64,000 nt of DNA from Paraburkholderia rhynchosiae. Its GTDB lineage: Bacteria; Pseudomonadota; Gammaproteobacteria; Burkholderiales; Burkholderiaceae. Both the position numbers and the translations under genes were made by a program. The notes beneath the pieces were generated by a model. The model made no database searches, was not told the DNA's origin, and saw only the letters and a list, made by a program, of their open reading frames with translations. Where the stretch lies: positions 62,001 to 126,000 of the forward strand of contig NZ_PNXY01000020.1 of NCBI RefSeq assembly GCF_002879865.1. Direction: 5' to 3'. Shown piece by piece: positions 17,479 to 26,220 of the stretch; within the stretch, counting starts at the first letter, position 1; each line of letters starts with the position of its first letter.

Positions 17479-18441
17479 GGTAGCCCCGTTTGTTCTTAGT
17501 GACCCATGATCCAGCAGCAGTAGTCCGGCGTCAATATCTGTGATGCATCGAAGGGGCGTGATGATTAGCATGGCCTATACGGCTTCGTGCAGGCGTCCGT
17601 ATGCGATTTGGCCGAGACAGGAGAGCGGTACGGCCGCGAATCCCATTCGAAGTTTTCGGCATCATGCGGCCTGAACACTGATTCGCCGAGAGGGTCCGCG
17701 GACCGTCCGAATTCAGCATCGCGACCTGGGCGACTATGTTCAAGCAATCGCATGCCCTCCCAAGGGGAAATCGTCCTTCTGGTTGCCAGTCAGCGGCACG
17801 GGCGCCTCTCTAAGGAAGCGACAGGATCACTGCCGGTTGCGCCCCGTCGTTCGGTCACAAAAAAACGGACGTCTCGCTTCCTTTGCTCAAAATGCTTGAA
17901 AAAATGGCATAGCGTGACATTTCCGTGACCAGCTCCGGAATCGACAGGCTCGCGAAGCCACCACTCATCGTTGACCTCGTCCCGATTGAGCGCGGCGACA
18001 CGTTCGAGCTCTGTGAGCGGTTTGAGGCGATAGTCAAAGCAACACTATGCGGCAATTTTGTCGTGGCAGCGGTGCAGGGGCAAGGGGGGCGGGCATTTTC
18101 TACGTTTTGGGGATTTCGAACGCGCTCCGATGCCGGACATCAACGACCTGTGCCGCGCGGAATGCGTCCGCCGATGCGTCGAGGCGGCCCGATGAGTTCC
18201 TCGGCCTTGGCCGGGATCGACCTGACAAGGGCGAGGTCTCAACAGTCCGCCGGACCTCCCTACCAGTCGAACAGGCGTCCGGGTAGTGAATAGGGAAGCG
18301 TCCCTCTTTACCGCCCAGTAGCGCCGCATCGTCCCGGCAAAGCTCTCCCCAGGAACAGGAACACCGGCTGCTGACGATCATGCCCAGAGTTGCTCGTCTT
18401 CCGCAACGCGGTTTCCCTTGATTCCCCATGAGACAGTTTCC
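17479..18441. other. Intergenic region with one copy of a 25-bp repeated motif
   Basis: This stretch has no gene I can support. Short frames on both strands lack ribosome sites and family resemblance. It contains one copy of a 25-bp motif (17896-17920) that recurs 1.4 kb downstream. The promoter of the DUF4396 gene at 18442 should lie in its right part. Confidence 0.5.
17896..17920 (+). repeat. 25-bp motif, copy 1 (upstream of DUF4396 gene)
   Basis: This 25-bp sequence starts TTGAAAAA and ends GTGACAT. It matches 22 of 25 positions with the sequence at 19276-19300; the differences are at positions 9, 16 and 17. Both copies lie in the same orientation in the leader regions of adjacent rightward transcription units (DUF4396 gene and terminal oxidase), which suggests a shared regulatory site. 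Confidence 0.45.
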
Positions 18442-19155
18442 ATGAGCTACGGAATACTTCCGCCCTGGTTGCACAGCCTTTCAATCGCATGGCTAGCGCT
18501 CGGTGCGCTCTGCGCCGCTTTGATCGCGCTTGATGAATTCCGGCGACCACAGAAAATGTGGGTCATGAATATAGTGTGGCCAGTGACCGCATTATTTGGC
18601 ACCTTCCTCTGGCTCGCTGCTTACTATGCGTGGGGACGTAACGCACCGGCAGTCGGCGACAGCAACAGCAACCCAGCCTTTCCACCAATGGTGCTAAAGG
18701 GCACTAGCCACTGCGGTGCCGGTTGCACCTTGGGCGACATCATCGCGGAATGGACGGCGTTCGCTTTCCCCAACGTAGCAGTGTGGTTCGGCTGGCATAC
18801 GCTCTTTGCCGAGAAGACATTCGCAGTCTGGATCATCGACTTCGTCGTAGCGTTTCTGCTGGGCGTGCTGTTCCAGTACTTCACGATCAAGCCAATGCGC
18901 GACCTTTCCGTGCGGCAAGGTGTGTTTGATGCGCTCAAAGCGGACATTGCCTCGATAAGTGCATGGCAGATAGGCATGTACGGGTTGATGGCGGTCATTC
19001 AGTTTTCGTGGTTTAAGCCGGCTTATGGCGGGGTCGCGAAGGTCGACAGCACAGAGTTCTGGTTTGCAATGCAGCTTGCGATGCTGGCGGGCTTTGCGAC
19101 CAGCTATCCGGTCAACTGGTGGCTTATCCGCGCGGGCGTGAAGGAAAAGATGTGA
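18442..19155 (+). CDS. DUF4396 family multi-span membrane protein
   Basis: A 237-residue inner-membrane protein with about six hydrophobic segments. The family core includes 'RPQKMWVMNIVWPVTALFGT', a conserved 'GTSHCGAGCTLGDIIAEW' loop-helix near residues 85-102, and a second half with 'LFQYFTIKPMR' and 'FATSYPVNWWLIRAGVKEKM'. The HCGAGC segment places His and two Cys close together at the membrane edge, as for a metal or redox site; that is inference. The function is unknown. The ATG at 18442 starts the conserved sequence, although no strong ribosome site precedes it. It lies about 0.5 kb before the terminal oxidase genes. Confidence 0.82.
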   Translation: MSYGILPPWLHSLSIAWLALGALCAALIALDEFRRPQKMWVMNIVWPVTALFGTFLWLAAYYAWGRNAPAVGDSNSNPAFPPMVLKGTSHCGAGCTLGDIIAEWTAFAFPNVAVWFGWHTLFAEKTFAVWIIDFVVAFLLGVLFQYFTIKPMRDLSVRQGVFDALKADIASISAWQIGMYGLMAVIQFSWFKPAYGGVAKVDSTEFWFAMQLAMLAGFATSYPVNWWLIRAGVKEKM

Positions 19156-19678
19156 GGCGATGCCGTGGCGCAAGGACCCGGCGCGTGGGCCTTGTTTGTC
19201 GCTCGGCATGGTGTGTCAGCCGACATTGAGGCTTGCTGCCCGACAAACAGATTGACGGTCTCAATTACAAGTCATTTGAAAAAGTGGCATGACGTGACAT
19301 ATAGGCCAGGCACGCGCGACGCCCAGCCGCAAGAGCCGGTGCTCGCTATCGTTGATCAACTTCCCGGTTGGAACGGGCATTGCTGCGGGGGGATTCGCAG
19401 CAGCGCACAAGGGCTGCGGCGCGGAGCGCATTTCAATAACGTTGCGCAGAGCGCCGCAGTGCAAAAGCTGCCGAGCCGAGCCGTATGCGCGCGCCACGCG
19501 TTCTTCAATGAATGCAATGCGCGTGGCGCGTTTGCCAACGTTTTGCTTTCGCCTGCATTGAGGCCGCCAGACGGGCCGCTTTGATGCTGGAAGCCCACCG
19601 GGTTTTCGGCCGGCGCACGGTGCGGTCAACCTACATGGATGCTTCACGCTGCATCCGGCATCGCCTGAAGGAGAAGAT
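19156..19678. other. Intergenic leader of the oxidase operon
   Basis: This 523-bp stretch has no convincing gene. An imperfect hairpin at about 19171-19194 (AAGGACCC against GGGCCTT, then TTGTTTG) could terminate the DUF4396 transcript. The second copy of the 25-bp repeated motif lies at 19276-19300. The rest should contain the promoter of the oxidase operon. A strong AAGGAG ribosome site at its right end serves the GTG start at 19679. Confidence 0.45.
19276..19300 (+). repeat. 25-bp motif, copy 2 (upstream of terminal oxidase operon)
   Basis: This is the second copy of the motif at 17896-17920, with 22 of 25 identical positions and the same orientation. It is followed by ATATAG, so TTGAAA...CATATA with a 16-bp spacer could act as a weak sigma70-type promoter. 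That reading is speculative because copy 1 lacks a good -10 box. Confidence 0.45.
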
Positions 19679-20743
19679 GTGAATTGCGCGCGCCGACTTT
19701 CGCTGCAGCTTGGCCGTGCCGCGCTGACCTCTGCGCTTGCGCCATGTGCGCGGTACGCCTGGGCGGATGCCGTTGCTGCGAACGCTGCGGGCGCCACGGC
19801 GGACGATACCCCACCGCTCGCTTACTTCCTGCGTGGTGTCGGCCCTGCCGCGAAACCGGTGTTGCACCTGGGCTGGGCATTGACAGCCATCTGCTGCTTC
19901 GTGTGCATTGTGATCGCAGTGATGCTCGGCATTGCACTCTTTCGTCGCCGACAGCGTCAGGATCCCCGGGCGCTTACGGCGGGCGGCGGGATGCGTTTCG
20001 TGTACGTCGGCGGGACGATATCTACGGTCGCGCTACTCGGTATTGCGGTGTACATGCTGATAGTGCTTGCACAGGTGGCGGACCCGCCGCGCGAGCCGGC
20101 GCTTACCGTCACGGTCACGGCCTACGACTGGTGGTGGAAGGTCGACTATGGCGACGGAGATCAGCACTTCACCACTGCGAACGAGATGCACATTCCAACA
20201 GGCGTGCCAGTACTGGTCATGCTAAAAAGCGCGGACGTCATCCACGCGTTCTGGGTTCCACAGCTTTCGGGGAAGACGCAGACCATTCCGGGTGTCGTCA
20301 ACCGTCAGTGGATACAGGCGGACAAGCCGGGCATTTACCGCGGTCAGTGTACGCAGTACTGCGGCGTGCAGCATGCGCATATGGCGTTCGAGGTCTACGC
20401 TCAACCGCAAGCGGAGTATGAGCGCTGGTGCGCCGCGCAGCAGCGCTCGGCCCCCGCACCGACTGCAGCTCAGGCCGCGCGCGGCAGCAAACTTTTCGAA
20501 GAGCGCTGCGCAGGTTGCCATGCGGTCCGTGGCAGCAAGGCTGCGGGCGTGCAGGCACCGGACCTCACGCATGTCATGTCGCGCAGGCTACTTGCCGCAG
20601 GCACGCTGGTCAACACGCCGGAGAACCTGATGAACTGGATCGAGCATGTGCAGCAGATCAAGCCCGGCACGCTCATGCCCGACATGAAGCTCTCGTCGGC
20701 GGAGGCGCGCGATCTGTCCGCCTATCTCGCTACTCTCAGATAA
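19679..20743 (+). CDS. Cytochrome c oxidase subunit II with fused cytochrome c domain (caa3-like)
   Basis: A 354-residue protein with two membrane helices (about residues 62-88 and 105-130), a periplasmic cupredoxin CuA domain, and a C-terminal cytochrome c. CuA ligands are visible: H189 (VIHAFWVPQLSGK), C224, C228, H232 and M235 in 'CTQYCGVQHAHM'. The middle position, Glu in most subunit II proteins, is Gln226 here. The haem motif CAGCH is at 277-281, with a likely axial Met in LMPDM. It receives electrons from cytochrome c and passes them to subunit I. The start is a GTG, 5 nt after AAGGAG; an overlapping ATG runs straight into TGA. It precedes the subunit I/III gene by 10 bp. Confidence 0.93.
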   Translation: MNCARRLSLQLGRAALTSALAPCARYAWADAVAANAAGATADDTPPLAYFLRGVGPAAKPVLHLGWALTAICCFVCIVIAVMLGIALFRRRQRQDPRALTAGGGMRFVYVGGTISTVALLGIAVYMLIVLAQVADPPREPALTVTVTAYDWWWKVDYGDGDQHFTTANEMHIPTGVPVLVMLKSADVIHAFWVPQLSGKTQTIPGVVNRQWIQADKPGIYRGQCTQYCGVQHAHMAFEVYAQPQAEYERWCAAQQRSAPAPTAAQAARGSKLFEERCAGCHAVRGSKAAGVQAPDLTHVMSRRLLAAGTLVNTPENLMNWIEHVQQIKPGTLMPDMKLSSAEARDLSAYLATLR

Positions 20744-20753
20744 GGAAAAGACG

Positions 20754-23354
20754 ATGTCCGCGACCGGTGATCGAAGCATTGGGCAATCAGGCCGGATCGC
20801 GTTCCGACGAGCGCCCGACTTTGGCACGGTTCCGCAAGGCTCGGAGGCGGAGAAGCGCCTGTATGAGATATGGGAGGGGGAGTCCGGCTGGCGCGGCTTT
20901 CTCACGACGGTCGATCACAAGAAGATTGGGATGCGCTACATCGTGACAGCCTTTGTCTTCCTGTTGATGGGAGGTGCCGAGGCGCTCGTGATGCGCATGC
21001 AGCTTGCCCGGCCAAACGAGACGCTGCTCTCGCCCGATCAGTACGCGCAACTCTTCACCATGCATGGCATAACCATGATTTTTTTGTATGCGCTGCCGGT
21101 ATTGAGTGGTTTCGCAAACTTCCTGTGGCCGCTCATGCTGGGCTCGCGCGACATGGCATTTCCGCGGTTGAATGCGCTGTCCTACTGGGTCTTTCTGTTC
21201 GCCGGCATCTTTCTCTATAGCAGCTTTCCGCTCGGCGAAGCGCCCAATGCGGGCTGGTTCAATTATGTGCCGTTTGCATCGCTCGAATACAACAGAGGGC
21301 CCAACATCGACGTCTATTCACTGGGTATGGTGCTGCTCGGCATTTCCACCACGGTGGGCGCGGTGAACTTCGTCGTGACGCTGTTTCGCATGCGCGCCGT
21401 CGGCATGTCCGTGGACCGACTGCCGATTATCGTGTGGGGCACGTTGACCATCTCTTTCGCCAACCTGCTTGCGGTTCCCGCCGTCAGCCTCGCGTTCCTG
21501 CTGCTGTGGATGGACCGCAACATTGGCACGCATTTCTTCGACGTCGCAAGCGACGGTCGGCCGCTGCTCTGGCAGCACCTGTTCTGGATGTTCGCGCATC
21601 CCTGGGTGTACGTGGTCGTGCTTCCTGCAATGGGCATTGTCTCCGATGCGCTGCCGACGTTCTGCAGGCGGCCGCTCGTAGCCTACGCGGCAGTCGCGAT
21701 GTCCACGGTCGCCACCATGATCATCGGCTTCGAGGTGTGGATCCACCATATGTTCGCGACCGGCATTGCGCCGCTCGCGCTGGCATTCTTCGGCGCGGCG
21801 AGCATGCTGATCTCGATTCCGAGCGCGGTCGCTGTATTCGCGTGGATAGCGACCATCTGGACGGGACGCCCGGTATTCACGGTTCCTTTTCTGTACTTTG
21901 CAAGCTTCGTGCTGATGTTCGTGGTGGGCGGCGTATCGGGCGTGATGACCGCGGCCGTGCCGCTCGACTGGCAGCTCAACGAAACCTATTTTGTAGTCGC
22001 GCATTTGCACTATGTGCTGCTCGGTATCAATGTATTCCCGGTGCTGGGGGGCATCACTTACTGGTTTCCGAAGTTCACCGGGCGCCTCATGAACGAACGA
22101 GTAGGGAAGCTCGCCTTCTGGATAGTGTTCGTGGGCTTCAACGCAGGCTTTTTCCCGATGCACATTTCCGGCCTGCTCGGCATGCCGCGGCGTGTGTATA
22201 CGTATCCGGACGGCATGGGATGGGACACGTCGAATCTCGTCACGACGATCGGCTCGTTCGTGCTTGGCATCGGCGTGCTGCTGTTCGCCATCAACGCACT
22301 GGTTTCGGCAAGGCGTGGACGTAAGGCGCCGCCGAACCCGTGGGATGCCCCCGGTCTCGAATGGTCCACGGCATCTCCGCCGCCGCCTTATAACTTCGCG
22401 GTGCTGCCGGTTATCGAGTCGCGGCATCCGATGTGGGAGGACCGTCTGCAACCGTCCGGGCGTCGTTCGAGCCTTGAATCGGGGTATCTGCTGCATCAGG
22501 GACGCGAGGCGCTCGGCGTGAATCCGTTGAGCGGCAAAGCCGATGTAATTCTGAAGATGCCGAAAGACGCGTGGTCGCCGTTCTTTCTCGGCCTCTTCGC
22601 CGCCATCATGTTCTTTGCGATGCTGCTGCATTCGCCGTCTCTTACCGTCGCGGCACTCGTTGCGTGCGGCGCCACGCTGATTGCGTGGCTTTGGCCGCGG
22701 CGCTCGCTCGCGCAACGCGAGCCGCCCACGCCGAAGCAGACGGTGCCTGCGCGCGCGGAGGATAACGACGATCTGCTGCCCGTTGGCAGTGCCGGCGAGC
22801 ATTCGGGCGGATGGTGGGGCGTACTCGCGCTCGTACTGACCGAGGCGAGCTTATTCGGCTATCTGATCTTCTGCTACTTCTACTCGCAATCGCAAACGAC
22901 GCTGGCGTGGCCGCCGGAAGGCATGCCGAAAATCGGCATCGGTGGCCTCAGTACCGGCGTTCTCATTTTGAGTAGCGTATTTGCGTGGCTTTCGGAGCGG
23001 ACTCTCAGAAAGAACCGCCAGTGGAAGGCGTTTGCCTGGATGCTGATCGCGATCGTGCTCGGCTGTATCTTCGTTGGTATTCAGATGAAGGAATGGCGCG
23101 ATCACCCGTATGGCATCTCCGCACATCTGTACGGCTCGCTCTACTTCACGATCACCGGCTTTCACCTGCTGCACGTGGTGGTCGGCCTTGTTATCCTCGT
23201 TCTACTGGCGCTGTGGATTGCTCTCGGCTATTTCGACGAAAACCGCAGTGCAGCGATGCGAATTGGCGGCTTGTACTGGCACTTTGTCGACGTGGTGTGG
23301 ATTTTCATCTTCTCGGCGCTGTACGTCTCCCCGTTCTGGCTAAGGGGCCATTGA
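20754..23354 (+). CDS. Fused cytochrome c oxidase subunits I and III (alternative haem-copper oxidase)
   Basis: An 866-residue membrane protein. Residues about 45-560 are the 12-helix subunit I core and about 600-866 are subunit III (ending near GFHLLHVVVGL, GGLYWHFVDVVWIFIF). Metal ligands are intact: H104 (TMHG) and H419 for low-spin haem, H417 for high-spin haem, and H282, H331 and H332 for CuB. The cross-link Tyr is Y286. Unusually, the HPEVY motif reads HPWVY (W284 replaces the D-channel Glu), and the K-channel Lys of PTGVK is Ala360 (PSAVA). The D-channel entrance Asp (D133, GSRDMAFPRLN) is kept. It overlaps the next gene by 1 bp. It reduces O2 at the inner membrane; its proton-pumping ability is uncertain. 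Confidence 0.93.
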   Translation: MSATGDRSIGQSGRIAFRRAPDFGTVPQGSEAEKRLYEIWEGESGWRGFLTTVDHKKIGMRYIVTAFVFLLMGGAEALVMRMQLARPNETLLSPDQYAQLFTMHGITMIFLYALPVLSGFANFLWPLMLGSRDMAFPRLNALSYWVFLFAGIFLYSSFPLGEAPNAGWFNYVPFASLEYNRGPNIDVYSLGMVLLGISTTVGAVNFVVTLFRMRAVGMSVDRLPIIVWGTLTISFANLLAVPAVSLAFLLLWMDRNIGTHFFDVASDGRPLLWQHLFWMFAHPWVYVVVLPAMGIVSDALPTFCRRPLVAYAAVAMSTVATMIIGFEVWIHHMFATGIAPLALAFFGAASMLISIPSAVAVFAWIATIWTGRPVFTVPFLYFASFVLMFVVGGVSGVMTAAVPLDWQLNETYFVVAHLHYVLLGINVFPVLGGITYWFPKFTGRLMNERVGKLAFWIVFVGFNAGFFPMHISGLLGMPRRVYTYPDGMGWDTSNLVTTIGSFVLGIGVLLFAINALVSARRGRKAPPNPWDAPGLEWSTASPPPPYNFAVLPVIESRHPMWEDRLQPSGRRSSLESGYLLHQGREALGVNPLSGKADVILKMPKDAWSPFFLGLFAAIMFFAMLLHSPSLTVAALVACGATLIAWLWPRRSLAQREPPTPKQTVPARAEDNDDLLPVGSAGEHSGGWWGVLALVLTEASLFGYLIFCYFYSQSQTTLAWPPEGMPKIGIGGLSTGVLILSSVFAWLSERTLRKNRQWKAFAWMLIAIVLGCIFVGIQMKEWRDHPYGISAHLYGSLYFTITGFHLLHVVVGLVILVLLALWIALGYFDENRSAAMRIGGLYWHFVDVVWIFIFSALYVSPFWLRGH

Positions 23355-23830
23355 TGGAAGCTCGTCCGCAGAAAGAGGAGCGGATGACGAGCGGCGAAAA
23401 GCGGCGGCTCATCTTGTGCGCGTGCGCCGGGTTCTTTCTATCTCCAGGCGCGTGGCTCTTGCAGGTGATGATCTCCGAGACCATTTCGGCCCAAGGTTGC
23501 TATGAAATATCGGCACCGCGAGCGAGGTCACTGTTTACTCATTTTCATGCGTTGCTTTACGGGGTCTCCGCTGCAGCCGTGCTCATTTCAATCGTGTGTG
23601 CGGCGCTGGCAACGCACGGTTTGATCTTTCTTGAAAGAAAGCAGAAGCGAATCAAAGCCGCCCGCGGAAACGGCAACGCGCAGGAGCAACCCTCGCGCAA
23701 TGAAGAACAGGTGGCCCACATGCGCTTCATCGCGGCATGCAGTGCATTGATTGGCTGGGGGTTCTTCATCGGCCTGGTGTTTACGATTCTCGCCGAAGTG
23801 TTTGTCACTTCCTGCAATCAATGGCACTGA
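23354..23830 (+). CDS. Small membrane protein of the oxidase operon
   Basis: A 158-residue protein with three hydrophobic segments (about residues 20-42, 68-92 and 126-150). The ATG overlaps the TGA of the subunit I/III gene (TGATG), so it is translationally coupled. A charged, Gln/Asn-rich cytoplasmic loop (residues about 95-120) separates helices 2 and 3. I recognise no motif. Position and coupling suggest an assembly factor or accessory subunit of the oxidase. The frame is open well upstream inside the oxidase gene, but that part is a shadow. Confidence 0.7.
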   Translation: MEARPQKEERMTSGEKRRLILCACAGFFLSPGAWLLQVMISETISAQGCYEISAPRARSLFTHFHALLYGVSAAAVLISIVCAALATHGLIFLERKQKRIKAARGNGNAQEQPSRNEEQVAHMRFIAACSALIGWGFFIGLVFTILAEVFVTSCNQWH

Positions 23831-23832
23831 CA

Positions 23833-25164
23833 ATGAACACCATAGGAACAACGAGCCGGCTTGCCGCCTGTATTCTCGGCATCGTCGCCGCGCTCGGCGG
23901 ATGCTCTGGCGGCGACTCGGACAATGTTCCTGCCAACGTGACGGCGCGGTCGCCCAGCGCGAGCGATCCGAAGCTCGTGGCGCGCGGCGAATATCTTGCG
24001 AAAGCGGGCGATTGCAGTGCCTGCCATGATGCCGCGGATCATGCGCCGCTCGCCGGCGGACTGCCGGTCAATTCTCCGTTTGGTCCCATCTACGCCACCA
24101 ATATTACGCCCGACCCGACGTACGGCATCGGACGCTATTCGCTTCGAGAGTTTTCTGACGCCTTGCGTTTCGGCAAACGTAGGGACGGCAAGCGGCTGTA
24201 CCCCGCCATGCCATATCCGTCGTTCGCCAACATGACGGACGACGACGTCACCGCGCTTTACGCGTACCTGATGCATGGAGTGATGCCCGTGGCGAAACGC
24301 GCCCCCGATACGCATTTGCATTTTCCGTTCAATCTTCGATGGGGAATGCTCTTCTGGACATTGACTGTAGGCAACCGCGACCAGTACGTCCCTGACCCGA
24401 AGCGCAGCAGTCAATGGAATCGCGGAGCTTATCTCGTGCAGGGGCTCGGGCATTGCGGCGCATGTCACACGCCGCGTGGACCAGCGTACAACGAGCTCGG
24501 CTACAGCGAGAGCTCGCCCTGGTATCTGACCGGGGGCGTCAATGATCACTGGTTGGCGCCGAATCTGACCGGCGATCCGGCAAGCGGCCTCGGACGATGG
24601 TCTACGGACGACATCGTCAGCTTCCTGCGCACGGGCCACGGCGCCGGGGCTATCGCTTTCGGCGCGATGGCGCCCGTTGTCGGAGAGAGTACCCAGTACA
24701 TGTCCGACGAGGACCTGCGTTCAATTGCCACCTATCTGAAGGCGCTGCCGCCGCACGAAACCTACGGCACCTTCGCAAATACGGAGCACGCGAGAGCGCT
24801 TACCGCGCGAAGCATTGAAACGGGGGAAGTGGAGCGCCACGGCGCCGGTATTTACCTGTCGTTCTGTGCGCGCTGCCATCAGGCGAGCGGGCTGGGGCAG
24901 CCCGGCAAAGTCTCGGCGCTCGCGGGAAATCCGCTAGTGTTGGCAGCCGATCCGACTTCCGTCATGCGTATCGTGATCGAAGGCAGCAAAAGCCCGATGA
25001 CGGAGAAAGGTCCCGCGCCGCAGAAAATGCCGGGATTTCACGGGCAACTGACCTCGGCTCAGATTGCGCAGGTCGTCAGCTTCATTCGCAATACATGGGG
25101 CAATCACGCGGCTCCGGTGTCCGACCGTGAGGTCGAACGGCTGCGTACACAGATTCACCAATAG
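23833..25164 (+). CDS. Tri-haem cytochrome c lipoprotein (dehydrogenase cytochrome subunit-like)
   Basis: A 443-residue exported protein with three CxxCH motifs: CSACH near residue 61, CGACH near 210 and CARCH near 342. This spacing is that of the cytochrome c subunits of membrane alcohol, aldehyde or gluconate dehydrogenases (AdhB-like). The N-terminus ends in a lipobox (AALGGC), so it is probably anchored to the membrane as a lipoprotein. No dehydrogenase subunit is adjacent. Here it likely delivers electrons to the caa3-like oxidase encoded just upstream. An in-frame ATG at 23821 overlaps the previous gene; the ATG at 23833, 2 bp after that gene's stop, is equally plausible and is used. 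Confidence 0.88.
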   Translation: MNTIGTTSRLAACILGIVAALGGCSGGDSDNVPANVTARSPSASDPKLVARGEYLAKAGDCSACHDAADHAPLAGGLPVNSPFGPIYATNITPDPTYGIGRYSLREFSDALRFGKRRDGKRLYPAMPYPSFANMTDDDVTALYAYLMHGVMPVAKRAPDTHLHFPFNLRWGMLFWTLTVGNRDQYVPDPKRSSQWNRGAYLVQGLGHCGACHTPRGPAYNELGYSESSPWYLTGGVNDHWLAPNLTGDPASGLGRWSTDDIVSFLRTGHGAGAIAFGAMAPVVGESTQYMSDEDLRSIATYLKALPPHETYGTFANTEHARALTARSIETGEVERHGAGIYLSFCARCHQASGLGQPGKVSALAGNPLVLAADPTSVMRIVIEGSKSPMTEKGPAPQKMPGFHGQLTSAQIAQVVSFIRNTWGNHAAPVSDREVERLRTQIHQ

Positions 25165-25719
25165 CCGCAGCGATTCGTAGAGTGTTTGCCTTCGAACCTC
25201 CCAATTGGCGATCAGTGTCGTATGCAATGCGATTTCCTGCCCGTCCTGCAGACCGTGCGAAGCCGTCCCGCTTCATTCATGATAATGTCCATGCGTCGAC
25301 CCTCGACGCCTGTAAGCCCGTCTTCTGTGTCATGGGTCGTTGTGATATATGCCGGAGATCCAATCGCTGGAGGCTGGAAGGACTACCGTCGCGTCAATTG
25401 GCCGCGAGGCGGAAGCGCCGCTTTATTATGATGCGTCAAGCACTGGCGCAGCCGCATTAGGTTCGCGAACGGAACCGTGGTTGGTAAAAAACGTCGCACT
25501 GAAGGCCGACCGACCCAACAGAAGGTCAGTGGGCCGGTTAGCCCCTAGGCACCCTTTGCGGCCGACGGAACGCGACTTGCTGCTCGGAGCACACTAGGTT
25601 ACTCCGCGAAAATTTCCTTCTGTCCAACACAGTTAGAGCTCACGCTCCCGCGGCTGCAAGCGCGCGGCGTGACAAAGTCCTATTGCCGCTTTGATGGGCC
25701 CAAACAGCCGGACGATGCG
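25165..25719. other. Intergenic region, no gene supported
   Basis: This 555-bp stretch lies between the cytochrome gene and the DUF421 gene. Several short open frames exist in the first 300 bp, but they overlap each other, lack ribosome sites and match nothing I recognise. No clear terminator hairpin follows the cytochrome gene. Confidence 0.4.
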
Positions 25720-26220
25720 ATGACTGCGCTTGATGATCTGGTCGGTACGCTCGGGCACGTGACGCCTATGCAGGAATGCGTCCGCGCGGCCGTTGTCTTC
25801 TTCTGGGGATTGCTTCTCGTCAGAGTGGCGGGTCGACGGATCTTCGGCAGATGGGCTGCGCTCGACATCGTGGTCGCCATCATAGTCGGCTCCAACCTCA
25901 GTCGAGCGCTCACTGGGGGCGCGCCATTCATCGGCACTCTTCTCGCTACCACGCTCATGATCGCGATGCACTGGATCATCGCTCATCTTGCGTCACGTTC
26001 GCGCTTCTGGTCGTTCCTTGCCGAAGGAGGGCCCGTTACGCTCGTGATACGTGGAACGCCTTGCAAGCGGACCCTTATGCGCTATGGCGTGTCAGGGAAC
26101 GACATCAACGAGGCGCCGAGCCAAAAAGACCTGCACGACATAACCGAGGCAGAGCAGATAACACTCGAGCCGAGCGGCAAGATCAACGCGACACCGACGT
26201 CGACCGTCGGCCGACAGTAG
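25720..26220 (+). CDS. DUF421 (YetF/YcaP-like) membrane protein
   Basis: A 166-residue protein with about three membrane segments, then the conserved DUF421 cytoplasmic part. Recognisable motifs are 'LLLVRVAGRRIFGRWAALDI' near residues 30-49, 'VAIIVGSNLSRALTGGAPF', and the domain joint 'GGPVTLVIRG' followed by a small beta domain ending 'ITLEPSGKINATP'. Length and order fit the shorter DUF421 proteins, whose role is unknown but is often linked to envelope stress or spore-type proteins in other bacteria. A GTG at 25669 is also in frame; the ATG at 25720 matches where homologous proteins usually begin. Confidence 0.75.
   Translation: MTALDDLVGTLGHVTPMQECVRAAVVFFWGLLLVRVAGRRIFGRWAALDIVVAIIVGSNLSRALTGGAPFIGTLLATTLMIAMHWIIAHLASRSRFWSFLAEGGPVTLVIRGTPCKRTLMRYGVSGNDINEAPSQKDLHDITEAEQITLEPSGKINATPTSTVGRQ

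Noticed and set aside
17896..19300. Reading the 25-bp motif as sigma54 promoters because of its TGGCAT and TGACAT blocks
   Set aside because: The GG at -24 and GC at -12 spacing is not met in either copy, so I kept it only as a repeated motif.
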